Source: AC2028 sp002373595 (GTDB lineage Bacteria > Bacillota > Clostridia > Lachnospirales > Lachnospiraceae). From it: 64,000 bases of DNA. Each line of letters opens with the position of its first letter. Within the stretch, counting starts at the first letter, position 1. Shown here piece by piece: positions 34,553 to 41,221 of the stretch. The stretch lies in NCBI GenBank assembly GCA_946616365.1, contig CAMOIX010000006.1, forward strand, positions 22,786-86,785, written 5' to 3'. A model generated the notes under the pieces. The model was not told the DNA's origin and searched no databases. It saw only the letters and a program-made list of their open reading frames with translations. The position numbers and the translations under genes are program-made.

Positions 34553-35635
34553 TCAATACTCGTGCTTTTCCATATAGTTCATATACTTAACGACCATAAG
34601 TGCGATCTTGAATGTGATAGCATCCTCGAACACCCTGAGGTCGAGTCCTGTCATCTTCTCGAGCTTATCGAGCCTGTAGACAAGCGTGTTCCTGTGTATG
34701 AAGAGCTGTCTCGATGTCTCGGAAACATTTAAACTGTTCTCGAAGAATTTGTTGACGGTCGGAAGAGTCTCATCATCGAAGTCCTCGACACCGTTTCCGC
34801 CGAATATCTCCTTTATGAACATCTTGCACAGGGGAATGGGCAGCTGATAAATAAGTCTTCCTATACCCAGCTCGCTGTAGCAGATGGTCTCCTTGTCATC
34901 GAAAAAGATCTTGCCAACATCCGCAGCCATCTTTGCTTCCTTGTAGGATCTCGATACATCCTTGATCTCCTGTACTGCGGTACCGTATGCGATCCTGAAG
35001 TCCTCCTGCCCCTCCTTATGGAGATGTGCGGCAAGTCCTTCTGCCGCAGCCTGAGCTTCGGATATTGCATCTATGGATGAGATCTCCTTTATGACAACAA
35101 CGTCATTTTCATCTACCGAAGTGAGGAAGTCCTTGTTGCCCGTGCCGAAATATCCCCTCGCTGCATCAAGAAGATTTCCGTCACGCGATCCCGTCTGCAC
35201 AACCATGACCACTCTGGGAGAATCGCTCTTTATATGAAGCTTTTTGGATCTGCCGTAGATATCCACGAGAAGAAGATTGTCGAGCAAAAGATTCTTGATA
35301 AAGTTGTCCTTATCGAAACGCTCTTTGTACGCGACGAGAAGACCCTGTATCTGGAAAGCCGCAAGCTTGCCGACGGTATGGATATCCTCACCCGATCCGG
35401 CAGCCACGAGTATGTACTCCAGCTGTGTCTCATCGAATATCTTGAAATACTGATGTCCCTTTATCTCCTGCGAATCTGCCGCAGAGCCTGCAAACTGCAG
35501 CGCTTCCTGTACGCAGTCGGCGAAGCTGTCCGTAGCGGCTACTTCGCGTCCTTCAGGATCGAGAACTCCGAATTCAACTCTGGCTATGGACTTAAGCCCT
35601 TCCAGAGTGGTTTGCAAGATCTGGTTTGAGACCAT
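34553..35635 (-). CDS. CdaR/PucR-type transcriptional regulator
   Basis: This is a 360-residue cytoplasmic protein. The N-terminal 135 residues resemble a diacid-recognition (CdaR sensor-like) domain. The middle (150-280) has a GGDEF-like fold as in PucR regulators, and the C-terminus holds the helix-turn-helix of the PucR family: SLNVSETSRQLFIHRNTLVYRLDKLEKMTG followed by FEDAITFKIALMV. CdaR/PucR proteins usually activate genes for sugar-acid or purine use; the ligand here is not predictable. The promoter and GGGGGA ribosome site lie just upstream. Located before ftsE on the same strand, but a link to division is not implied by the family. Confidence 0.85.
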   Translation of the reverse strand: MVSNQILQTTLEGLKSIARVEFGVLDPEGREVAATDSFADCVQEALQFAGSAADSQEIKGHQYFKIFDETQLEYILVAAGSGEDIHTVGKLAAFQIQGLLVAYKERFDKDNFIKNLLLDNLLLVDIYGRSKKLHIKSDSPRVVMVVQTGSRDGNLLDAARGYFGTGNKDFLTSVDENDVVVIKEISSIDAISEAQAAAEGLAAHLHKEGQEDFRIAYGTAVQEIKDVSRSYKEAKMAADVGKIFFDDKETICYSELGIGRLIYQLPIPLCKMFIKEIFGGNGVEDFDDETLPTVNKFFENSLNVSETSRQLFIHRNTLVYRLDKLEKMTGLDLRVFEDAITFKIALMVVKYMNYMEKHEY

Positions 35636-35681
35636 AATATTCCCCCAAAAAAACTAGATATATGTATTGGCAAAACCCCGA

Positions 35682-35711
35682 ACACTAGTTTAACATAAAA
35701 ATAACCAAAAA
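35682..35711 (-). promoter_or_regulatory. Probable promoter of the CdaR-like regulator gene
   Basis: On the minus strand a TTGATT -35 and a TAAACT -10 with TG one base upstream (extended -10) are separated by 18 bases. The predicted start leaves a leader of about 45 bases containing a GGGGG ribosome site. Based on consensus only. Confidence 0.5.
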
Positions 35712-35761
35712 ATCAATTATTTTTTAGTTATTTTATACATTGGTTTATGGACTTTTTGCAC

Positions 35762-35795
35762 AAAATAAGACCGCCCTCATAGGCGGTCTTATTTT
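35762..35795 (-). terminator. Bidirectional Rho-independent terminator after yjfB
   Basis: A perfect 14-base-pair stem (AAAATAAGACCGCC / GGCGGTCTTATTTT) with a six-base loop. On the minus strand the distal arm ends in TTATTTTG, giving the T tract. It lies 21 bases after the yjfB stop and separates it from the regulator promoter. Confidence 0.88.
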
Positions 35796-35815
35796 CGTTT
35801 CATTCAATCCTGAAG

Positions 35816-36013
35816 TTATACCGACAGATCGAATTTCGATCCTACCGAGGGATTAACGCTGCGCTCCATCGCTGCGGAATCCAGCATAGCAACCATACCC
35901 TGTCCGAGTAACTCGTTCTGATCCATAGCCTTAGCCAGCATCTTGGTTGCTACGGTACTGCCTGAATTTGCAAGATTGAGTGCCGGAGACAGGGATGAAA
36001 CACCTAAATCCAT
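35816..36013 (-). CDS. yjfB: YjfB-like putative motility protein
   Basis: This is a 65-residue protein starting MDLGVSSLSPALNLANSG and continuing with MLAKAMDQNELLGQGMVAML, the pattern of the YjfB family (short proteins of motile Bacillota linked to the flagellar/motility regulon in Bacillus). The start is taken as the ATG at 36013, six to seven bases after GAGAGGAAGG; a GTG two codons upstream is the alternative. It has its own promoter and terminator. The leader contains two hairpins, one with AGGGAA in its loop. No flagellar genes are in the window, so motility of the organism is only suggested. Confidence 0.72.
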   Translation of the reverse strand: MDLGVSSLSPALNLANSGSTVATKMLAKAMDQNELLGQGMVAMLDSAAMERSVNPSVGSKFDLSV

Positions 36014-36028
36014 ATGCACCTTCCTCTC

Positions 36029-36069
36029 CGCACGTACTGTGCGATCAACTCATGGCGCTTCCCTGCGCC
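36029..36069 (-). promoter_or_regulatory. Two-hairpin leader of yjfB with CsrA-like AGGGA loop
   Basis: On the minus-strand RNA, GGCGC-AGGGAA-GCGCC (36054-36069) forms a hairpin with an ANGGA motif in the loop, the form of site bound by CsrA. A second hairpin CGCAC-AGTAC-GTGCG (36029-36043) ends next to the Shine-Dalgarno GAGAGGAAGG. CsrA/FliW regulates motility proteins in Bacillus. Whether CsrA exists here cannot be seen. Confidence 0.4.
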
Positions 36070-36081
36070 GTTATCGATACA

Positions 36082-36109
36082 TTTATATGATAGCAGAAGG
36101 ATTATCCAA
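36082..36109 (-). promoter_or_regulatory. Probable sigma-A promoter of yjfB
   Basis: Minus-strand TTGGAT (36104-36109) and TATAAA (36082-36087) with a 16-base spacer. The expected start is near 36075, so the hairpin leader is about 60 bases. No convincing sigma-D (flagellar) element was found. Confidence 0.45.
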
Positions 36110-36150
36110 TGTCCACTATCGTTATTTTGTGGACAAACCCCTTCCGCAGG

Positions 36151-37002
36151 TCATATTCTGTGGATATCGTCCTTTGTGATCTCGATATCGCCGTCCTTTA
36201 AGAGCTTGCCGACGGCGCGCTTAAACTGTGCTTTGCTCATACCGGTCTCGCGCAAGATATCCTCCGGGGATGCCTTGTCATTAAATCCAAGGTGTCCGCC
36301 TCTCTCATCCATCATATTAAGGATAAAAACGGCGTCATCGTTTCTCTGATTGTATGCTTTATCTCGGATGGAGAGCTCCAGTCTGCCGTCCTCAAGCACT
36401 CTGCCGATCCTGGCTTCAACGACATCGCCCACGCGCAGCATTTCCGTACGGCCGTACATTTCCTTCTTAGGGATAAGTGCACTGTATCTCTCATCGACCG
36501 CAACGAATGCACCGAATCTCTCGCTTATCTGATATACGACCCCTTTTACTTTCATGTTGGCGATATAGGGAGATCTGTTCTCGAGCGCTTCGTATACGTT
36601 CATCGTGGCGCACAATCTGTCGCTCTTATCGATATATGCGGTTACGAGTACTTCCTCTCCCGCTTTTACTTTCCTGGTCTGCTCGGCGAATGGCAGAAGG
36701 AGATCTTTCTCCATTCCCCAATCGAGAAATGCACCGATCCTGGCGACTTCCTTAACGCGAAGCTTTGCAAGTCCTCCGACTTCCACACCGGGCTTAAGAG
36801 TCGCTGCGATAAGCCTGTCCTCGGAATCCTTGTACAGGAACACTTCGACCTCGTCTCCGACCTTTGCTCCTGCGGGAACATACTTCTTCGGAAGCAGGAC
36901 CTTATCCTTCTCCGGATCGGACTTCGCATCGGTATCGGCGAGATACATTCCGAAATCGACTGACTTTATTATCTTTAACTTTTGTGTTTTTCCAAGCTGC
37001 AT
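36151..37002 (-). CDS. cvfB: CvfB-type S1 RNA-binding protein
   Basis: This 283-residue protein contains tandem S1-like beta-barrel domains: residues 1-65 (GKTQKLKIIKSVDFGMYLAD), 70-135 (VGGLAKLRVKEVARIGAFLDWG) and 145-215 (VKGVVYQISERFGAFVAVDE), then a C-terminal winged helix (SPEDILRETGMSKAQFKRAVG). This is the architecture of CvfB/YitL, which binds RNA and affects virulence-factor expression in Staphylococcus. It starts immediately after the thioesterase stop (TAAATG), so the genes are coupled. Its length is normal for the family. Confidence 0.92.
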   Translation of the reverse strand: MQLGKTQKLKIIKSVDFGMYLADTDAKSDPEKDKVLLPKKYVPAGAKVGDEVEVFLYKDSEDRLIAATLKPGVEVGGLAKLRVKEVARIGAFLDWGMEKDLLLPFAEQTRKVKAGEEVLVTAYIDKSDRLCATMNVYEALENRSPYIANMKVKGVVYQISERFGAFVAVDERYSALIPKKEMYGRTEMLRVGDVVEARIGRVLEDGRLELSIRDKAYNQRNDDAVFILNMMDERGGHLGFNDKASPEDILRETGMSKAQFKRAVGKLLKDGDIEITKDDIHRI

Positions 37003-37713
37003 TTATACTTTTCCTTTAAACTCCGATATCGAATACGGAGCTCCCGCTTCATCGCAGAGTGCTACAATATATCCACTCTCATTCTTATATATCTGAGGCT
37101 TTATGACATTTCCGAGAAATGCCTGCGCCCTATACTCTGCTCTGAGTGATGCAGCTTCAAATCCCGCCGGCAGGAATGCGTAGGCGAGCTTTATATGCTG
37201 TCCGTTGTTGACATGCTTATTGGTGTCCAGATGATACGGCTGAACGGTAAAGCTGTCTGCCTCAGTCATATCTCCTTCGGGTTTTATCTTTCTCCCGGAG
37301 TAATCCATATCGAGCTTATCCTCAAAGGTATAAGCTGCAATAACATCCTCAGGGACTTTCTCCGGTCTGCCGGTCTCGGTATTTATGAGGCTCCACAGAG
37401 AGTCCGCCTTTACTATCATCTCACCGGACTCATTCCAGAGTGCGAAATTACGCTGTCCGAGGAATCCTCTCATCGAGTAAGGCGCAGTTCCCACAGTCAC
37501 TTTCTTACACATACCGGGACGCTCTGAGATAGAGATATTCCAGCTGTTGATGACCCACATGAGATCCTTTTCTCTCATGACAAAGTACCCTACTCCGAGA
37601 TCTTCCGACTGAAGAGTCGAGCAGTCCTGGAAGAAATCCACTATCGCAGGTATCGTAAGCCGGTTGTTACTGTCTACTTCGCTGAAGCCGATCCTTCTTT
37701 CATAGGTATACAT
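37003..37713 (-). CDS. Acyl-ACP thioesterase
   Basis: This 236-residue double-hotdog protein resembles FatA-type bacterial acyl-ACP thioesterases, which release free fatty acids from acyl carrier protein. Markers are the opening RRIGFSEVDSNNRLTIPAI, FFQDCSTLQSEDLG, a WVINSW segment, and HLDTNKHVNNGQHIKLA near residue 175, where the conserved N and H of the active site lie. In Clostridia this enzyme is thought to feed exogenous-type lipid pathways. It sits between the CPBP protease gene (three bases upstream) and cvfB (no gap), likely one operon. Confidence 0.9.
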   Translation of the reverse strand: MYTYERRIGFSEVDSNNRLTIPAIVDFFQDCSTLQSEDLGVGYFVMREKDLMWVINSWNISISERPGMCKKVTVGTAPYSMRGFLGQRNFALWNESGEMIVKADSLWSLINTETGRPEKVPEDVIAAYTFEDKLDMDYSGRKIKPEGDMTEADSFTVQPYHLDTNKHVNNGQHIKLAYAFLPAGFEAASLRAEYRAQAFLGNVIKPQIYKNESGYIVALCDEAGAPYSISEFKGKV

Positions 37714-37716
37714 CTA

Positions 37717-38772
37717 TCAGCCTCCGGTCAGGGACGTTACAAGATTGCTGATCACATCTCCCAGTATATTCTGGAACATGGATACGAGTATCTCACCGAT
37801 ATGGAACAGGAAGAAGAGGATCATTCCCACATTGAGTATCACGGTAGAGAATCTCTTGCCCTTAGGGATCGTGTATCTTCCCTTTGCAAATACGAACTTC
37901 TTCTTAACAAGGAATACGATCAGGATGACAAAGCCCGCTATTACCATGCAGCATATGAGCGCAATGTAGGCAATATAGAATATCATCACTCCCAGATTGT
38001 CCATAAAGATACTTGCGATCTGAGTGGTATCTCCGGAGAGCAGTGCATCCATCTGGCTGTCATCGAGATTAAGCATCTTCATCAGGAAGAGCGCAGCGAA
38101 CGATCCGAGGAAATTGACGATCATGTGGATCGCGATCGTGACCTTGAGCTTGCCTGTTCTCGCATAGAGATATGCAAGTATGAATCCCAGGAATGTAGCA
38201 TATGTACCCTGAGATGCATTGCCGTGGAAGAGTCCGAACATAAGGCCGCTGAGCACTACCGCAGTTCCTTCTCCGTACTGTCTGGCGGTTCTGTCTACGA
38301 TCAGTTTCCTGAATACGAATTCCTCTATGAGAGGTGCGCATATAACGGTACAGAAGCAGAGCAGCCAAGGGCTCGTCTCACTTATGAGGCTGCCTATATC
38401 GGTCGACGTCGTATCGGCTCCGGGTATCAGATTATCAATGATGGTTCCGATGACCGTGACTATCAGGTTACTTCCTATCATGAGAGAATATCCCATAAGG
38501 AAAGAACAGATAAACTCGCTCGGTTTAAGGTCTCTCTTGAGAGGAGGCTCCGCCGGCATTCTCGTTACCAGCAAAGCAAGGACCGGGATACCTATCAGAT
38601 ACATGGGGATAAGGCTTAAGAGTATCTGTGCATTCCCGTTATTCACCAGCTTCCTGTTAAAGACCATCACCAATACAGCCGCAATTATCTGTGCGGCGTA
38701 GATGACGATACCTCCGATAAAGAATCTCAGACCGAGAGATGAGAAATACTTTTTATGCTGTTTCAGATCCAT
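37717..38772 (-). CDS. CPBP-family intramembrane metalloprotease
   Basis: This 351-residue protein has about eight membrane helices and the CPBP/Rce1 motifs in order: EEFVFRK (glutamates and arginine, about residue 150), FGLFHGN (histidine, about 180) and HMIVNF (about 215). Members act as membrane proteases, for example in maturation of peptide products, or as unspecific membrane proteins; the substrate is unknown. A strong GGAGGG site precedes the ATG. It lies just after the tRNA-Gln terminator, so it probably has its own promoter or depends on readthrough. Confidence 0.88.
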   Translation of the reverse strand: MDLKQHKKYFSSLGLRFFIGGIVIYAAQIIAAVLVMVFNRKLVNNGNAQILLSLIPMYLIGIPVLALLVTRMPAEPPLKRDLKPSEFICSFLMGYSLMIGSNLIVTVIGTIIDNLIPGADTTSTDIGSLISETSPWLLCFCTVICAPLIEEFVFRKLIVDRTARQYGEGTAVVLSGLMFGLFHGNASQGTYATFLGFILAYLYARTGKLKVTIAIHMIVNFLGSFAALFLMKMLNLDDSQMDALLSGDTTQIASIFMDNLGVMIFYIAYIALICCMVIAGFVILIVFLVKKKFVFAKGRYTIPKGKRFSTVILNVGMILFFLFHIGEILVSMFQNILGDVISNLVTSLTGG

Positions 38773-38815
38773 TCTTTTCCCTCCGTAAACCAGATCGACA
38801 TTTACGTTAAAAAAA

Positions 38816-38848
38816 ATCCTTCGGTATGCTGTTTCGCTGCCGAAGGAT
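38816..38848 (-). terminator. Terminator of the tRNA-Gln gene
   Basis: A nine-base-pair stem (ATCCTTCGG / CCGAAGGAT) with a 15-base loop; on the minus strand the distal arm is followed by TTTTTTT. It lies five bases after the tRNA 3' end. Confidence 0.85.
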
Positions 38849-38852
38849 GATC

Positions 38853-38923
38853 AGGGCTACTAGGATTCGAACCTAGAAAATGACGGAATCAGAATCCGCT
38901 GCCTTACCGTTTGGCTATAGCCC
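38853..38923 (-). tRNA. tRNA-Gln (anticodon CUG)
   Basis: The minus strand folds into a cloverleaf: acceptor GGGCTAT / GTAGCCC, D arm GCC...GGC, anticodon stem GCGGA / TCCGT with loop TTCTGAT (anticodon CTG), T arm CTAGG-TTCGAAT-CCTAG, discriminator T. The 3' CCA is not encoded. Anticodon CUG reads the glutamine codon CAG. It has its own promoter and terminator and lies just downstream of the glutamine synthetase gene on the same strand. Confidence 0.93.
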
Positions 38924-38942
38924 TATTTGCACTACGCGAAAC

Positions 38943-38971
38943 ATTATACTAGATAGATTTCCAATTTACAA
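38943..38971 (-). promoter_or_regulatory. Promoter of tRNA-Gln
   Basis: Minus-strand TTGTAA (38966-38971) and consensus TATAAT (38943-38948) with a 17-base spacer; the predicted start is about 12 bases before the mature tRNA 5' end. Confidence 0.75.
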
Positions 38972-39007
38972 GCAAAATTTTCACGCCGCGCAGTATTACC
39001 TAAGTTG

Positions 39008-41122
39008 TCAGACTTCAAAGATGAGATCGCTGTATCCGGGTACGGGCCAAACGTCCTTATCCACAAGCATTTCAAGCTCATCAACCGGCTTTCTGAGCTC
39101 CTCCATGCAGACGGTCACTTCTTTTCTGAAAGCAAATGCACTCGCCTTGGGGTCGTTCTTTATCGACTGAACCTTGGCAAGAGTCTCCTCAAGCTTCGCA
39201 AGAGCTTCGGATGTCTTTCCGAGCAGATCGTTTACCCGGGCAAGGAGCTGTTTTTGACATACGGGTTCTATGCCGGTCGCTGCAACAGCGATGACCGAAT
39301 CCGCAAGCTGTCCGGTGTATCTGGAGACTGCGGGGATATAGAGCTTCCTTGTCATATCTATCATCGTGAGAGCTTCGATATTGATGGTCTTGGAGTATAT
39401 CTCGTAGAGAACTTCCTCTCTCGACTCGAGCTCCGACTTGGTGAATATACCAAACTTCTCATAGAGCTTAACAGCCTTCTCGGTGGTAAGTGCACTGGAA
39501 GCCTCGACCATGGAAGGGATATTGGGAAGGCCTCTCCTGGCTGCTTCCTTTACCCACTCCTCGGAGTATCCGTCGCCGTTGAATATGATACGCTGATGCT
39601 CGGTGAGATATCTCTTGATGAGATCGTGCACCGCCATATCAAAGTTGTCAGCTTTCTCAAGCTCATCAGCAGCCTCGCAGAAAGCCTCCGCAACTATGGT
39701 ATTGAGTGTGGTATTGGCGTCAGCGATGGAGTCAGCACTACCCACACTTCTGAATTCGAATTTATTGCCGGTGAAGGCGAAAGGTGATGTACGGTTTCTG
39801 TCGGTCGCATCCTTCTCGACATCATTTAATGTAGATACACCGGTCTCGAGCTTACCGCCCTGGATGGAGTGATCTGCCATGCCGGTCTCAATAAGCTGCT
39901 TAACAACATCCTCCAGCTGCTCACCGAGGAATACGGAAATGATAGCCGGGGGAGCCTCGTTAGCTCCGAGTCTGTGATCGTTTCCTACATCCGCAGCGCT
40001 CTGACGAAGGAGATCTGCGTGAGTATCAACAGCCTTCAGTATGCATGCGAGCACAAGAAGGAACTGAACATTCTCATTGGGTGTGATGCCGGGATCGAGG
40101 AGATTGACTCCGTTGTCAGTAGTAAGTGACCAGTTGTCATGCTTACCTGAACCATTAACTCCGGCGAAAGGCTTCTCATGAAGCAGGCAGTTGAGTCCGT
40201 GTCTTCCGGCTACCTTCTTCATAGTCTCCATAACGATCTGGTTATGGTCTACTGCGATATTTGCAGTCTCATAAATGGGTGCAAGCTCATGCTGAGCGGG
40301 AGCTACTTCGTTGTGCTGAGTCTTGGCCGATACACCAAGCTTCCAGAGTTCGATGTTAAGGTCCTTCATATATGCGCCGATCCTCTCACGGATGGTGCCG
40401 AAATAGTGATCTTCAAGCTCCTGTCCCTTGGGTGCGGGTGCTCCGAATAGCGTACGTCCCGCAAAGATAAGGTCGGGGCGCTTTAAATAATTGCCACGGT
40501 CTACGAGGAAGTACTCCTGCTCCGCTCCGACGCTGGGAGTAACCTTCGTTGCTTCTTTATTGCCAAAGAGTCTGACGATCCTTAATGCCTGAGTATTTAT
40601 CGCTTCCATCGAACGGAGAAGAGGAGTCTTTTTATCAAGTGCCTCTCCCGTGTATGAACAGAATGCGGTGGGGATGCAGAGGATCACACCTGTAGCATCC
40701 TCTTTGAGGAAAGCGGGGGAAGTGATATCCCATACCGTATATCCTCTCGCCTCAAAAGTCGAACGAAGTCCGCCCGAAGGGAAACTCGATGCATCGGGCT
40801 CGCCCTTTATGAGCTCCTTGCCGGAGAACTCGAGGATCATCCTGCCCTCTTCGTCGGGGTGCGTAACAAAAGCATCATGCTTCTCGGCGGTGATACCCGT
40901 AAGGGGCTGGAACCAGTGAGTGTAATGAGTCGCTCCGTTCTCAACAGCCCAATCCTTCATTGCCTTTGCAATGATATTGGCGGACTGTCTTGAGAGCTCT
41001 CCACCATGCTCTATTACGCCCTTTACTTCCTTATAGATATTCTCGGGCAGACGCTCTTTCATCTTACCGAGATTAAATACTTTGCTTCCGAAGATCTCTT
41101 CTACATTTACAGGCTCACTCAT
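39008..41122 (-). CDS. glnN: Type III glutamine synthetase
   Basis: It makes glutamine from glutamate and ammonia with ATP. At 704 residues it matches the large GSIII/GlnN class rather than the 450-residue GSI. Characteristic segments are VFNLGKMKERLP near the N-terminus, TPSVGAEQEYFLVDRGNY, FAGRTLFGAPAPKGQELED, NEVAPAQHELAPIYE, CLLHEKPFAGVNGSGKHDNW and NRTSPFAFTGNKFEFRSVGS, which hold the metal and nucleotide ligands. The start is the ATG at 41122, with GAGGAGG nine bases upstream; a further ATG 30 bases upstream lacks a site. A promoter (TTGCGA, 17 bases, TAAACT) lies at 41173-41201. The tRNA-Gln gene follows on the same strand. Confidence 0.96.
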   Translation of the reverse strand: MSEPVNVEEIFGSKVFNLGKMKERLPENIYKEVKGVIEHGGELSRQSANIIAKAMKDWAVENGATHYTHWFQPLTGITAEKHDAFVTHPDEEGRMILEFSGKELIKGEPDASSFPSGGLRSTFEARGYTVWDITSPAFLKEDATGVILCIPTAFCSYTGEALDKKTPLLRSMEAINTQALRIVRLFGNKEATKVTPSVGAEQEYFLVDRGNYLKRPDLIFAGRTLFGAPAPKGQELEDHYFGTIRERIGAYMKDLNIELWKLGVSAKTQHNEVAPAQHELAPIYETANIAVDHNQIVMETMKKVAGRHGLNCLLHEKPFAGVNGSGKHDNWSLTTDNGVNLLDPGITPNENVQFLLVLACILKAVDTHADLLRQSAADVGNDHRLGANEAPPAIISVFLGEQLEDVVKQLIETGMADHSIQGGKLETGVSTLNDVEKDATDRNRTSPFAFTGNKFEFRSVGSADSIADANTTLNTIVAEAFCEAADELEKADNFDMAVHDLIKRYLTEHQRIIFNGDGYSEEWVKEAARRGLPNIPSMVEASSALTTEKAVKLYEKFGIFTKSELESREEVLYEIYSKTINIEALTMIDMTRKLYIPAVSRYTGQLADSVIAVAATGIEPVCQKQLLARVNDLLGKTSEALAKLEETLAKVQSIKNDPKASAFAFRKEVTVCMEELRKPVDELEMLVDKDVWPVPGYSDLIFEV

Positions 41123-41172
41123 CGGATAAGTCCTCCTCGTCGTGTGCGGCAATATTCACCCGCTGATAATAC

Positions 41173-41201
41173 AGTTTACTAATTTTATTCCTTTTTCGCA
41201 A
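41173..41201 (-). promoter_or_regulatory. Probable promoter of glnN
   Basis: Minus-strand TTGCGA (41196-41201) and TAAACT (41173-41178) separated by 17 bases, predicting a leader of about 45 bases with a GAGGAGG ribosome site. No GlnR or TnrA consensus was evident. Confidence 0.55.
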
Positions 41202-41221
41202 CTTCTGCCTAAATGAGATCA

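Noticed and set aside
36014..36100. c-di-GMP riboswitch in the yjfB leader
   Set aside because: The conserved GEMM core sequences are absent; only two short hairpins are seen.
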